A stretch of DNA of 24,371 nt. Origin: an uncultured Eubacteriales bacterium (GTDB lineage: Bacteria > Bacillota > Clostridia > Lachnospirales > Bianqueaceae). The first letter of the stretch is position 1. Each line of letters starts with the position of its first letter. Location of the stretch: NCBI GenBank assembly GCA_902782895.1, contig CACZPA010000275.1, positions 1-24,371 on the forward strand. Reading direction: 5' to 3'. The notes beneath the pieces were generated by a model. That model did no database searches. It was not told the origin of the DNA and worked only from the letters and a program-made list of their open reading frames with translations. A program made the translations under genes and the position numbers. Positions 13,581 through 20,955 of this stretch are shown here, in pieces.

Positions 13581-14214
13581 GAAAATGATTCAGGTCGCGC
13601 TTCCCAAGGGAAGGCTTGGCGACAAGGTCTATGAAATGCTCGACAAGGCCGGGTATTCCTGCCCGGAGATCCTGGAGGGCGGCCGCAAGCTGATCTTCGA
13701 ATCGCCGGAGAACGGGGTCTGCTACTTCTGGGTTAAGCCGTCGGACGTCGCGATCTATGTCGAGCGCGGAGCGGCGGATGTCGGGATCGTCGGCAAGGAT
13801 ATCCTGCTGGAGCACGAACCGGACGTCTATGAGCTGCTGGATCTCGGCATCGGAAAATGCCGGATGGCGGTCGCGGCCAAAGAGGATTTCCGCGACGATA
13901 AGGCCGGCCCGCTGCGGGTCGCGACGAAGTTTTCCCATATTGCGATGGAGTATTATCTGGACCGCGGACGGGATATCGATATCATTCATCTGAACGGATC
14001 GATCGAGCTCGCGCCGCTGCTCGGGCTTTCGGACGTTATCGTGGATATCGTCGAGACGGGAACGACGCTGCGCGAGAACCATCTGCACGTTGTAGAGGAG
14101 ATCGTACCGATCAGCGCAAGGCTGATCGCCAACAAAGCATCCTATAAATTCAATCAGGCCGCGATCGACCGCATTACGGACGCGCTGGCCGGCGGAAAGG
14201 AAGAGAAATCATGA
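13570..14214 (+). CDS. hisG: ATP phosphoribosyltransferase catalytic subunit HisG (short form)
   Basis: HisG joins ATP and PRPP in the first step of histidine synthesis. At 214 residues it is the short type lacking the C-terminal regulatory domain, consistent with hisZ next door. Visible motifs are IQVALPKGRLGDKV, ESPENGVCYFWVKPSDVAIYVERGAADVGIVGKD, KFSHIAMEYY and the PRPP-binding VDIVETGTTLRENHL. The start is probably the GTG at 13570, seven bases after GAGGAGGG. The ATG at 13585 would be too far from that site. This places 11 bases of overlap with hisZ, suggesting coupled translation and balanced subunit amounts. The stop overlaps hisD as ATGA. Confidence 0.95.
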   Translation: MINKKMIQVALPKGRLGDKVYEMLDKAGYSCPEILEGGRKLIFESPENGVCYFWVKPSDVAIYVERGAADVGIVGKDILLEHEPDVYELLDLGIGKCRMAVAAKEDFRDDKAGPLRVATKFSHIAMEYYLDRGRDIDIIHLNGSIELAPLLGLSDVIVDIVETGTTLRENHLHVVEEIVPISARLIANKASYKFNQAAIDRITDALAGGKEEKS

Positions 14215-15491
14215 TGCGCATTCTGAAGTACGGAGAGACCCCGAACAGTGAGATTTTCGCGCGGGCCCCGCTGAAAACGGACGTGGCCGGGACGGTATCC
14301 GCGATCATCGCGGAGGTCCGGAAGGGCGGCGACGCGGCGCTTCGCGCTTATACCCGCAAATTCGATCACGCGGATCTGATGGATCTCGCGGTAACGGACG
14401 CGGAGATCGAAGAAGCGATGTCGCAGATCGATCCGGAATTCATCCAGATCCTGCAGGAGGCTGCCGGCAATATCCGCAAATTCCATGAAAAACAGGTCCG
14501 TTCCAGCTTCATCATCAACGATACGGACGGTATCGCGATGGGACAGAAAGTGATCCCGATGGAGCGCGTCGGTCTCTACGTGCCGGGCGGGACGGCCGCC
14601 TATCCGTCGACAGTTCTGATGGACGCGATCCCGGCAAAAATCGCCGGCTGCCCGGAGATCGTGATGACGACGCCTCCGGGACGCGACGGCAAACTTAATC
14701 CCGCGATTATCTCGGCGGCGCAGGTCGCCGGAATCGACCGGATCTACAAGGTCGGCGGAGCGCAGGCGATCGCGGCTCTGGCCTACGGGACGGAGACGAT
14801 CCCGCGCGTCGATAAGATCGTCGGACCGGGCAACGCTTATGTCGCCGAAGCGAAGAGACAGGTCTACGGCCAGGTTTCGATCGATATGATCGCCGGGCCG
14901 AGCGAGATCCTGATCGTCGCCGATGAAGGCATGCAGCCGGATATCCTGGCTGCGGATCTGCTTTCTCAGGCGGAGCATGACAAGATGGCGAGCGCGGTAC
15001 TGGTGACAGATTCCATGCGGCTCGCGGAGCAGGTTCAGGCGGAGATCGAGAAGCAGATTCCATTGCTGGACCGCAGAGAGATCGCGCGGGCGTCCATCGA
15101 CGACAACGGCAAGATCATCGTGACGGATACGATCGAGCAGGCCATCGAGGCGGCGAACGAAATCGCTCCGGAGCACCTGGAGCTTGCGCTCGCGCAGCCC
15201 TTTGACTGGCTGGATCAGGTCAAACACGCCGGATCCGTTTTCATGGGCTATAACTGTCCCGAAGCGCTCGGCGATTATCTGGCCGGACCGAACCACACGC
15301 TCCCGACAAGCGGCACGGCACGGTTCTCCAGCCCGCTTTCCGTCGACGATTTCGTAAAGAAAACACAGTTCACGTATTTTACGCGGCAGGCACTTTCCAG
15401 GGTCGCGCAGGACATCGCGTATTTCGCGCGGCAGGAAGGCCTGACCGGACACGCGAGAAGCGCGGTCATCCGCACGGAGGAAGAGAAATGA
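14211..15491 (+). CDS. hisD: Histidinol dehydrogenase HisD
   Basis: HisD is a zinc enzyme that oxidises L-histidinol to L-histidine in two NAD-linked steps, ending the pathway. The 426-residue protein has the expected blocks: MERVGLYVPGGTAAYPSTVLM, YKVGGAQAIAALAYGTETIP, DKIVGPGNAYVAEAKRQVYG, DLLSQAEHDKMASAVLVT with Gln and His, ELALAQPF preceded by the PEHLE catalytic Glu/His, and GDYLAGPNHTLPTSGTARF with the zinc Asp and the second His. The length is normal. Tandem ATGs at 14211 and 14214 both follow GGAAAGGAAGAG. Both ends overlap neighbouring genes by four bases. Confidence 0.97.
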   Translation: MMRILKYGETPNSEIFARAPLKTDVAGTVSAIIAEVRKGGDAALRAYTRKFDHADLMDLAVTDAEIEEAMSQIDPEFIQILQEAAGNIRKFHEKQVRSSFIINDTDGIAMGQKVIPMERVGLYVPGGTAAYPSTVLMDAIPAKIAGCPEIVMTTPPGRDGKLNPAIISAAQVAGIDRIYKVGGAQAIAALAYGTETIPRVDKIVGPGNAYVAEAKRQVYGQVSIDMIAGPSEILIVADEGMQPDILAADLLSQAEHDKMASAVLVTDSMRLAEQVQAEIEKQIPLLDRREIARASIDDNGKIIVTDTIEQAIEAANEIAPEHLELALAQPFDWLDQVKHAGSVFMGYNCPEALGDYLAGPNHTLPTSGTARFSSPLSVDDFVKKTQFTYFTRQALSRVAQDIAYFARQEGLTGHARSAVIRTEEEK

Positions 15492-16576
15492 CGCGCTATT
15501 TCAGCGATAAATACAAGGCATTGACGCCATACGTTCCAGGTGAACAGCCGCAGGACAAGCAGTACATCAAGCTCAACACCAACGAATCGCCCTTCCCGCC
15601 CTCGCCGATGGCCGTGGAAATGGCCTCGCAGGAAGCCGGAAAGCTGCAGCTCTACTCAGATCCCGAGTGCAGAGTGCTGGTGCAGGCGGCTGCGGAGACG
15701 CTTGGCATCGCCGAGAACAAGATTCTTTTCACAAACGGCTCCGACGAGATCCTCAATTTCGCCTTTATGGCGTTCTGCGACGCGGAGCATCCGGCGGTTT
15801 TCCCCGACATTACGTATGGATTCTATCCGGTTTTCGCGAAGCTGAACGGTGTGCCCTACCGCGAAATCCCGCTGAAGGACGATTTTACAGTGGATCCGGA
15901 GGATTATATCGGTGCGGGAGGGACAGTTTTCCTGGCGAATCCGAACGCGCCGACGGGCCGCGCGCTGCCGCTCTCCGAGATCGAGAGGATTGTCGCGGGC
16001 AATCCGGACAATATCGTCGTAATCGATGAGGCCTATGTGGATTTCGGCGGGGAAAGCGCGGTTCCACTGACGGAGAAATACCCGAACCTGCTGGTGACGC
16101 AGACGTTTTCCAAGTCGCGCTCGCTTGCCGGCGGCCGTCTCGGGATGGGCATCGCCTGTCCGGAGCTGATCGGGGACCTGAATACGGTCAAATATTCCAC
16201 AAATCCCTATAACGTCAACCGGATGACGATGGCAGCCGGCATCGGCGCGCTGCGGGACAAGGCATATTTTGAGAGCAATATCCGCGAGATCCTGCGTGTA
16301 CGCGCGTGGACGACCAAATCGCTGGAGTCGCTCGGGTTTACGGTATTGCCGTCCACAGCCAATTTCGTCTTCGTGAAGTCGGACCGGATCGGCGGGGAAG
16401 AGCTGTATCTGCGACTCAAGGAACGCGGAATCCTGATCCGTCATTTCACGCTTCCGAGAATCCGTGAATTCAACCGGATCACGATCGGCAGCGGGGGACA
16501 GATGAGGGATTTTATCGAAGCGGTACGCGGGATTCTGAGCGAAACAGCGCTGGATTCCGTACAGGACCAGAAATAA
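15488..16576 (+). CDS. hisC: Histidinol-phosphate aminotransferase HisC
   Basis: HisC is a PLP aminotransferase that converts imidazole-acetol phosphate and glutamate to histidinol phosphate. The 362-residue sequence has the class I/II aminotransferase features YIKLNTNESPFPPSP, FTNGSDEILNFAF, FLANPNAPTGRALP, IVVIDEAYVDFGG and QTFSKSRSLAGGRLGMGIA with the Schiff-base Lys, and the terminal RITIGSGGQM. No truncation is visible. Start and hisD stop overlap as ATGA. Thirteen bases containing AAGGAG separate it from hisB, one of the few non-overlapping junctions in this operon. Confidence 0.96.
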   Translation: MTRYFSDKYKALTPYVPGEQPQDKQYIKLNTNESPFPPSPMAVEMASQEAGKLQLYSDPECRVLVQAAAETLGIAENKILFTNGSDEILNFAFMAFCDAEHPAVFPDITYGFYPVFAKLNGVPYREIPLKDDFTVDPEDYIGAGGTVFLANPNAPTGRALPLSEIERIVAGNPDNIVVIDEAYVDFGGESAVPLTEKYPNLLVTQTFSKSRSLAGGRLGMGIACPELIGDLNTVKYSTNPYNVNRMTMAAGIGALRDKAYFESNIREILRVRAWTTKSLESLGFTVLPSTANFVFVKSDRIGGEELYLRLKERGILIRHFTLPRIREFNRITIGSGGQMRDFIEAVRGILSETALDSVQDQK

Positions 16577-16589
16577 GGAGTGACAGTTT

Positions 16590-17252
16590 ATGATGGATAA
16601 CGAAAACCGGACGGCCGGGACAGTATCCCAGGCTACGGCAGGGACAGCGACCCAGGACACGGCCCGGACAGCGCAGATCGCGCGCAAGACGGCGGAAACA
16701 GACGTGCAGGTGCGGCTGAACCTTGACGGGACCGGAGTGAACGAAATCCGGACGGGCGTAGGATTTATGGATCACATGCTGACACTTTTCGCACGGCATG
16801 GGCGTTTTGATCTGACCGTGATCTGCGATGGGGACACTTATGTGGACGATCATCACAGCACAGAGGACATCGGAATCGTGCTCGGGCAGGCTTTCGCGGC
16901 GGCGCTCGGTGAGAAGCGCGGCATCACGCGGTACGGCAGCACGATCCTGCCGATGGATGAAGCGCTGATCCTGACGGCGGTCGATCTGTCCGGACGATCT
17001 TATCTCGGCTGGGATCTGCCGATCCCGACGGAGAAAGTCGGCAGCTTCGATACGGAGCTGGTGCAGGAATTCTGGCTCGGATTTGTCCGCAACGCCGCCT
17101 GTACGCTGCATTTCCGGGAACTGGCCGGGACCAATTCGCACCACATCATCGAAGGCGCGTTCAAGTCGGCGGCCCGCAGTCTGAGAACGGCGGTCTCCAT
17201 CGAAAAAGGTGCGGAGGATGAGATTCCGTCGACCAAGGGGATCCTCTCATGA
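16590..17252 (+). CDS. hisB: Imidazoleglycerol-phosphate dehydratase HisB
   Basis: HisB here is the single-function dehydratase (220 residues) without a phosphatase domain. Core motifs are VRLNLDGTGVNEIRTGVGFM, DHMLTLFARHG, DDHHSTEDIGI, GSTILPMDEAL and LAGTNSHHIIEGAFKSAARS, carrying the manganese-binding His and Glu residues. The N-terminus is unusual: about 25 extra residues rich in Thr, Ala, Gly and Gln come from three in-frame 24-base repeats, placed before RTAQIARKTAETDV, where the family normally begins. AAGGAG lies nine bases before the ATG at 16590, with a second ATG at 16593. The stop overlaps hisH as ATGA. Confidence 0.96.
   Translation: MMDNENRTAGTVSQATAGTATQDTARTAQIARKTAETDVQVRLNLDGTGVNEIRTGVGFMDHMLTLFARHGRFDLTVICDGDTYVDDHHSTEDIGIVLGQAFAAALGEKRGITRYGSTILPMDEALILTAVDLSGRSYLGWDLPIPTEKVGSFDTELVQEFWLGFVRNAACTLHFRELAGTNSHHIIEGAFKSAARSLRTAVSIEKGAEDEIPSTKGILS
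16611..16682 (+). repeat. Three in-frame 24-base repeats at the hisB 5' end
   Basis: Units at 16611-16634, 16635-16658 and 16659-16682 begin ACGGC and contain GGACAG at the same offset. They encode TAGTVSQA, TAGTATQD and TARTAQIA. Units 1 and 2 are close; the third merges into the conserved HisB sequence. Confidence 0.75.
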
Positions 17253-17866
17253 TCGCGATCGTGGATTACGGAATCGGGAATCTGTTCTCCCTGCGGTCGT
17301 CTTTTGCCGCGATCGGGAAGGAAGCGCAGGTGACGGTGGATCCGGCGGTACTGCGAAGCGCGGACCGGATTATCCTGCCGGGTGTCGGAGCTTTTGCGGA
17401 CGCGGCGCGTAAGCTTGCGGAGAGCGGCCTGCAGGAGACGGTTCTGGAGGAGGCTAGAGGCGGCAAACCGATGCTGGGCATCTGTCTCGGCATGCAGCTT
17501 CTCTTTGACAAAAGCTATGAATTCGGCGAATACAAGGGCCTGGGGCTGATCCCCGGCGTGGTGCGTCCGATCCGGGACGTGATCCCGGCGGATTACAAGA
17601 TCCCGCATATCGGCTGGAACGCACTGCGCTTCCACAATCCCAGCCCGTTGTTCCGTTATATTAAAGAAGGCGACGCCGTGTATTTTGTGCATTCATACTA
17701 TGCGGCGGACTGCGAGGAATATGTCACGGCGACGGCGGAATACGGCGCGGAGCTGACAGCGGCCGTGCAGCGCGGAAACGTATACGGTACGCAGTTCCAT
17801 CCCGAGAAAAGCGGCAGCGTCGGGCTCGCGATCCTGCGGGCGTTCGCGGAGGTGGAGCCATGCTGA
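17249..17866 (+). CDS. hisH: Imidazole glycerol phosphate synthase, glutaminase subunit HisH
   Basis: HisH releases ammonia from glutamine for HisF. The 205-residue class I glutamine amidotransferase begins MIAIVDYGIGNLFSL and has LPGVGAFADA, the nucleophile Cys in PMLGICLGMQLLFD, the oxyanion region, and the His/Glu pair in GTQFHPEKSG. It also has the HisH-specific PHIGWNAL and VYFVHSYYA. The length is normal. It overlaps hisB by four bases and hisA by seven, which fits the tight HisH-HisF stoichiometry though hisA lies between them. Confidence 0.96.
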   Translation: MIAIVDYGIGNLFSLRSSFAAIGKEAQVTVDPAVLRSADRIILPGVGAFADAARKLAESGLQETVLEEARGGKPMLGICLGMQLLFDKSYEFGEYKGLGLIPGVVRPIRDVIPADYKIPHIGWNALRFHNPSPLFRYIKEGDAVYFVHSYYAADCEEYVTATAEYGAELTAAVQRGNVYGTQFHPEKSGSVGLAILRAFAEVEPC

Positions 17867-18651
17867 TCTATCCGGCTATCGATATTTATGAAGGCAAAGC
17901 TGTCCGTCTGTACCAGGGCGATTACGCGCAGATGACGGTTTACAGCGACAATCCGTATGAAATCGCGCAGAATTTCAAGGCGCAGGGCGCCGAGCGGATT
18001 CACGTCGTGGATCTGGAAGGCGCGAAGGCCGGGAGATCCCGCAATTTCGACACGATCCTGCGGATCCGGGAGGCCGGGCTTTTTACCGAGGTCGGCGGCG
18101 GCATCCGCGATCTGCAAACCGTCGCGAAGTATCTGGAAGCCGGAATCGACCGGGTGATCCTCGGGACGGCGGCGGTGACGGATCCCGCGTTTCTGGCGGA
18201 AGCGATCGCCCGCTACGGGGACAGAATCGCGGTCAGCGTGGATCTGCGGGACGGATATGTGGCGGTAAAAGGCTGGACCGAGCAGTCCGGCGTGAGCGCG
18301 GAGGATTTCTTCAGGAGGATGGTGGACGCGGGCGTCCGCACGGTGATCTGCACCGATATCTCCCGCGACGGCGCGATGCGCGGGACAAACCGTGAGCTGT
18401 ACCGGTCGATGCAGGAGAAATATCCACTCGATATTATCGCGTCCGGCGGCGTGTCGACGATGGACGATATCGCGGCGTTGGCGGCGATGGGCCTGCATGG
18501 CGCGATCATCGGTAAAGCATACTATACGCACGCGATCGATCTGGCGGCCGCCGTGCGGCTTGCGGCCGGAGAAGCAAGCGTCGAAGCCGGCGGACAGACC
18601 GCTGATGCCGGAGAGCAATCCGCCAAATCCGGAAAGGAGGCCACGGTATGA
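17860..18651 (+). CDS. hisA: ProFAR isomerase HisA
   Basis: HisA isomerises ProFAR to PRFAR, the fourth step of histidine synthesis. The TIM barrel has 263 residues with LIYPAIDIYEGKAVRLYQGD (the first catalytic Asp), HVVDLEGAKAG, EVGGGIRDL, VILGTAAV, AVSVDLRDGYVAVKGW (the second Asp), TDISRDGAMRG, and IIASGGVSTMDD. The family usually ends soon after the GKAYY motif near residue 225. Here a tail of about 27 residues follows (from GEASVEAGGQTADAGEQ), low in complexity and loosely repetitive, similar in character to the hisB and hisZ extensions. The start follows GGAGGTGGAGCC and the stop overlaps hisF. Confidence 0.95.
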   Translation: MLIYPAIDIYEGKAVRLYQGDYAQMTVYSDNPYEIAQNFKAQGAERIHVVDLEGAKAGRSRNFDTILRIREAGLFTEVGGGIRDLQTVAKYLEAGIDRVILGTAAVTDPAFLAEAIARYGDRIAVSVDLRDGYVAVKGWTEQSGVSAEDFFRRMVDAGVRTVICTDISRDGAMRGTNRELYRSMQEKYPLDIIASGGVSTMDDIAALAAMGLHGAIIGKAYYTHAIDLAAAVRLAAGEASVEAGGQTADAGEQSAKSGKEATV

Positions 18652-19421
18652 TTACCAAACGAATCATTCCATGCCTGGACGTACGGGACGGCCGGGTCGT
18701 CAAAGGCGTGAATTTTGGGGGCCTGCGGGACGTTTCTTCCCCGGTCGAGCTCGCGGATCTGTATTCGCGCAGCGGCGCGGATGAGCTGGTCTTCTACGAT
18801 ATCACGGCATCAGCCGACGGCCGCAAGATTTTCACAGAGATCCTTCAGGAGACGGCTTCCAAGGTCTTTATCCCGCTCACGGTGGGCGGCGGCATCGGAT
18901 CGGTGGAGGATTTTGACCGGGTGCTCAAATGCGGAGCCGACAAGGTCAGCGTGAATTCCAGCGCGATCCGCAATCCGAAGCTGATCGGAGAGGCGGCCAA
19001 GCGCTACGGCAGCCAATGCGTCGTCCTCTCGGCCGACGTGAAGCGGGTCGACGGCGTGTTCCGGATCTTCGCGAAGGGCGGCCGGGAGAATACCGGTATG
19101 GAGGCGATTTCCTGGATCAAATACGGCGTCGAGGAAGGCGCGGGCGAGATCGTCGTCAATTCGATGGACACGGACGGCGTGAAAAAGGGCTTTGACCTGG
19201 AGATGCTGCAGGCGGTCTGCGACGCGGTCTCCGTCCCGGTCATCGCGTCCGGAGGAGCGGGGACGGTACAGGATTTCATTACACTTTTCAAAACATTGCC
19301 CAAAGTGGACGCGGGCCTCGCGGCCTCGGTCTTTCACTTCGGCGAGATCCGGATCGCGGATCTGAAACAGGAGATGCGCCGGGCGGGAATTCCGGCCCGA
19401 ATCGTCAATACAGAGGGGTGA
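18648..19421 (+). CDS. hisF: Imidazole glycerol phosphate synthase, cyclase subunit HisF
   Basis: HisF uses ammonia from HisH to convert PRFAR to imidazole glycerol phosphate and AICAR. The 257-residue TIM barrel shows KRIIPCLDVRDGRVVKGVNF with the first catalytic Asp, DELVFYDITASADGR, LTVGGGIGSVEDF, GADKVSVNSSAI, CVVLSADVKRV with the second Asp (an Ala-Asp variant of VVSID), GAGEIVVNSMDTDGVKKGFD, and IASGGAGTVQDF. The length matches the family. AAAGGAGG precedes the ATG, which overlaps the hisA stop by four bases. hisIE follows immediately. Confidence 0.96.
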   Translation: MITKRIIPCLDVRDGRVVKGVNFGGLRDVSSPVELADLYSRSGADELVFYDITASADGRKIFTEILQETASKVFIPLTVGGGIGSVEDFDRVLKCGADKVSVNSSAIRNPKLIGEAAKRYGSQCVVLSADVKRVDGVFRIFAKGGRENTGMEAISWIKYGVEEGAGEIVVNSMDTDGVKKGFDLEMLQAVCDAVSVPVIASGGAGTVQDFITLFKTLPKVDAGLAASVFHFGEIRIADLKQEMRRAGIPARIVNTEG

Positions 19422-19426
19422 ACAGG

Positions 19427-20077
19427 ATGATCGATATAAAAGAACTGAAGTTTAATGAGCAGGGACTGATTCCCGCGATCGTGCAGGACGCGGATACGAA
19501 TAAAGTCCTGATGCTGGCGTACATGAACGCGGAGAGCCTCGCCGTTTCTATGGAAAAGAAGCTCACCTGTTTCTACAGCCGGAGCCGTCAGGAGCTGTGG
19601 CTCAAGGGCGAAACGAGCGGCAACTATCAGCACATCGTTTCGATCACGGCGGACTGCGACAGGGACACTTTGCTGGTAAAAGTCCATCCGGATGGGCCCG
19701 CGTGCCATCTGGGGACGGAGACCTGCTTCGAATACCCGCTTTTCGACGCGGAGGAGGACTTCGAGACTTTCACTTACGAAGGCCTGATGAATCTGATCCG
19801 CGGCCGCAAGACCAGCAAGAAAGAAGGCTCCTATACGACCTATCTTTTTGAGAAGGGGCTGGACAAGATCCTCAAGAAGGTCGGAGAGGAGAGCACCGAG
19901 GTCATCATCGCGGCCAAGGCAGAGGACAAGAAGGATACGATCTATGAGATCGCGGATCTGGCGTATCATGTGATGGTTCTGATGGTCGAGGCAGGCATCA
20001 GCCTCGACGATATCACCAAAGAGCTCGCGTCCCGCCATGTGATCGACCATAAAGTAAAACAGGAGAAAATGACGTAA
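19427..20077 (+). CDS. hisIE: Bifunctional PR-AMP cyclohydrolase / PR-ATP pyrophosphatase HisIE
   Basis: This protein of about 216 residues fuses HisI (residues 1-110, with VLMLAYMNAESLAVS, TCFYSRSRQELWLKGETSGN, SITADCDRDTLLVKVHPDGP and the zinc Cys/His residues in ACHLGTETCF) with HisE (from about 125, YLFEKGLDKILKKVGEES and DTIYEIADLAYHVMVLM with acidic metal ligands). It performs steps two and three of the pathway. The ATG at 19427 is preferred because GAGGGG is eight bases upstream; a GTG at 19418 overlaps the hisF stop but sits on that site. The stop overlaps the next gene by one base. Confidence 0.95.
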   Translation: MIDIKELKFNEQGLIPAIVQDADTNKVLMLAYMNAESLAVSMEKKLTCFYSRSRQELWLKGETSGNYQHIVSITADCDRDTLLVKVHPDGPACHLGTETCFEYPLFDAEEDFETFTYEGLMNLIRGRKTSKKEGSYTTYLFEKGLDKILKKVGEESTEVIIAAKAEDKKDTIYEIADLAYHVMVLMVEAGISLDDITKELASRHVIDHKVKQEKMT

Positions 20078-20955
20078 TGCAAAGCAAAACGCAGGACGGC
20101 GGCGCTTGGGAGAACTGCGGACAGCCGGAGGCGGGCAAGGAACGGGACGCCTGCGGAGAAGGGAAGATCGACGGGATTCTGCGGAATTTCCGCGCTGCCG
20201 ACGGTCATGTCCGAACAGATCTCCATGTTCACAGCACTTTCAGTGACGGAGACAATGATCCGGAGACGATGGTACGCGCGGCGATCGCAGAAGGCATGGA
20301 AGTGCTTGGGTTCTCTGACCATGGATATACGGATTTTGATGAGAGCTACTGCATTCCGAGGGACAGAATCGGTGAGTACGGGAAGACCATTCGGGAGCTT
20401 GCAGCGCGGTACCTTGGCCAGATCCGCATTCTCTGCGGGATCGAGCAGGACATCGACGGAGGGTTGCCGATCGGTGATTACGATTATGTGATCGGTTCCG
20501 TCCACTACGTCAATCCGGGACAGGAATATCTTCCGGTCGACATGAACAGGGATACATTTGCATTCATCGTCAAAGAGGCGTATAATGGGGATCCGTTGGC
20601 ATTCGCGGAGGATTATTACCGGAAAGTGGCCCGGGTCGTGGAGCGTACGCACTGTGATATCATCGGGCATTTCGACCTGGTTACCAAGTTCAACGGAAAT
20701 GAGGAATTCTTCCGCTTCGACGATCCGCGGTATCTGAAGGCCGCGTTCGCCGCGATCGATGCGCTGCTGCCTTACGGCCGTCCGTTTGAGATCAATACGG
20801 GCGCGATGAGCCGCGGATATCGGACAGATCCTTATCCGCACAGGATCCTCCGGGATTATATCCGGGAGAAAGGGGGACAGTTCATCCTGTCAAGCGACAG
20901 TCATAATCAGAGAAACCTGATGAACTGTTTCACAGATTACGAAGGAGAGTTATGA
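20077..20955 (+). CDS. PHP-type histidinol-phosphatase (HisJ/HisK-like)
   Basis: This 292-residue PHP protein carries TDLHVHSTFSDGDNDP (HxH), VLGFSDHGYTDFD, ILCGIEQDIDGG, DYVIGSVHYV, CDIIGHFDLVTKF, FEINTGAMSRG and FILSSDSHNQ, a complete metal-binding set matching HisJ/HisK. It would supply the histidinol-phosphate phosphatase step that single-function HisB lacks, and its place directly after hisIE supports this strongly. About 45 residues rich in Gly, Glu and Cys precede the domain, so the true start could be internal. The ATG at 20077 has AGGAG 12 bases upstream. The stop overlaps the VWA gene by four bases. Confidence 0.88.
   Translation: MQSKTQDGGAWENCGQPEAGKERDACGEGKIDGILRNFRAADGHVRTDLHVHSTFSDGDNDPETMVRAAIAEGMEVLGFSDHGYTDFDESYCIPRDRIGEYGKTIRELAARYLGQIRILCGIEQDIDGGLPIGDYDYVIGSVHYVNPGQEYLPVDMNRDTFAFIVKEAYNGDPLAFAEDYYRKVARVVERTHCDIIGHFDLVTKFNGNEEFFRFDDPRYLKAAFAAIDALLPYGRPFEINTGAMSRGYRTDPYPHRILRDYIREKGGQFILSSDSHNQRNLMNCFTDYEGEL

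Noticed and set aside
14154..15452. A long minus-strand frame opposite hisD, and similar ones opposite hisG, hisC, hisA and hisF
   Set aside because: The plus strand encodes recognisable enzymes with overlapping starts and stops; the antisense translations are Arg/Asp-rich without domains.
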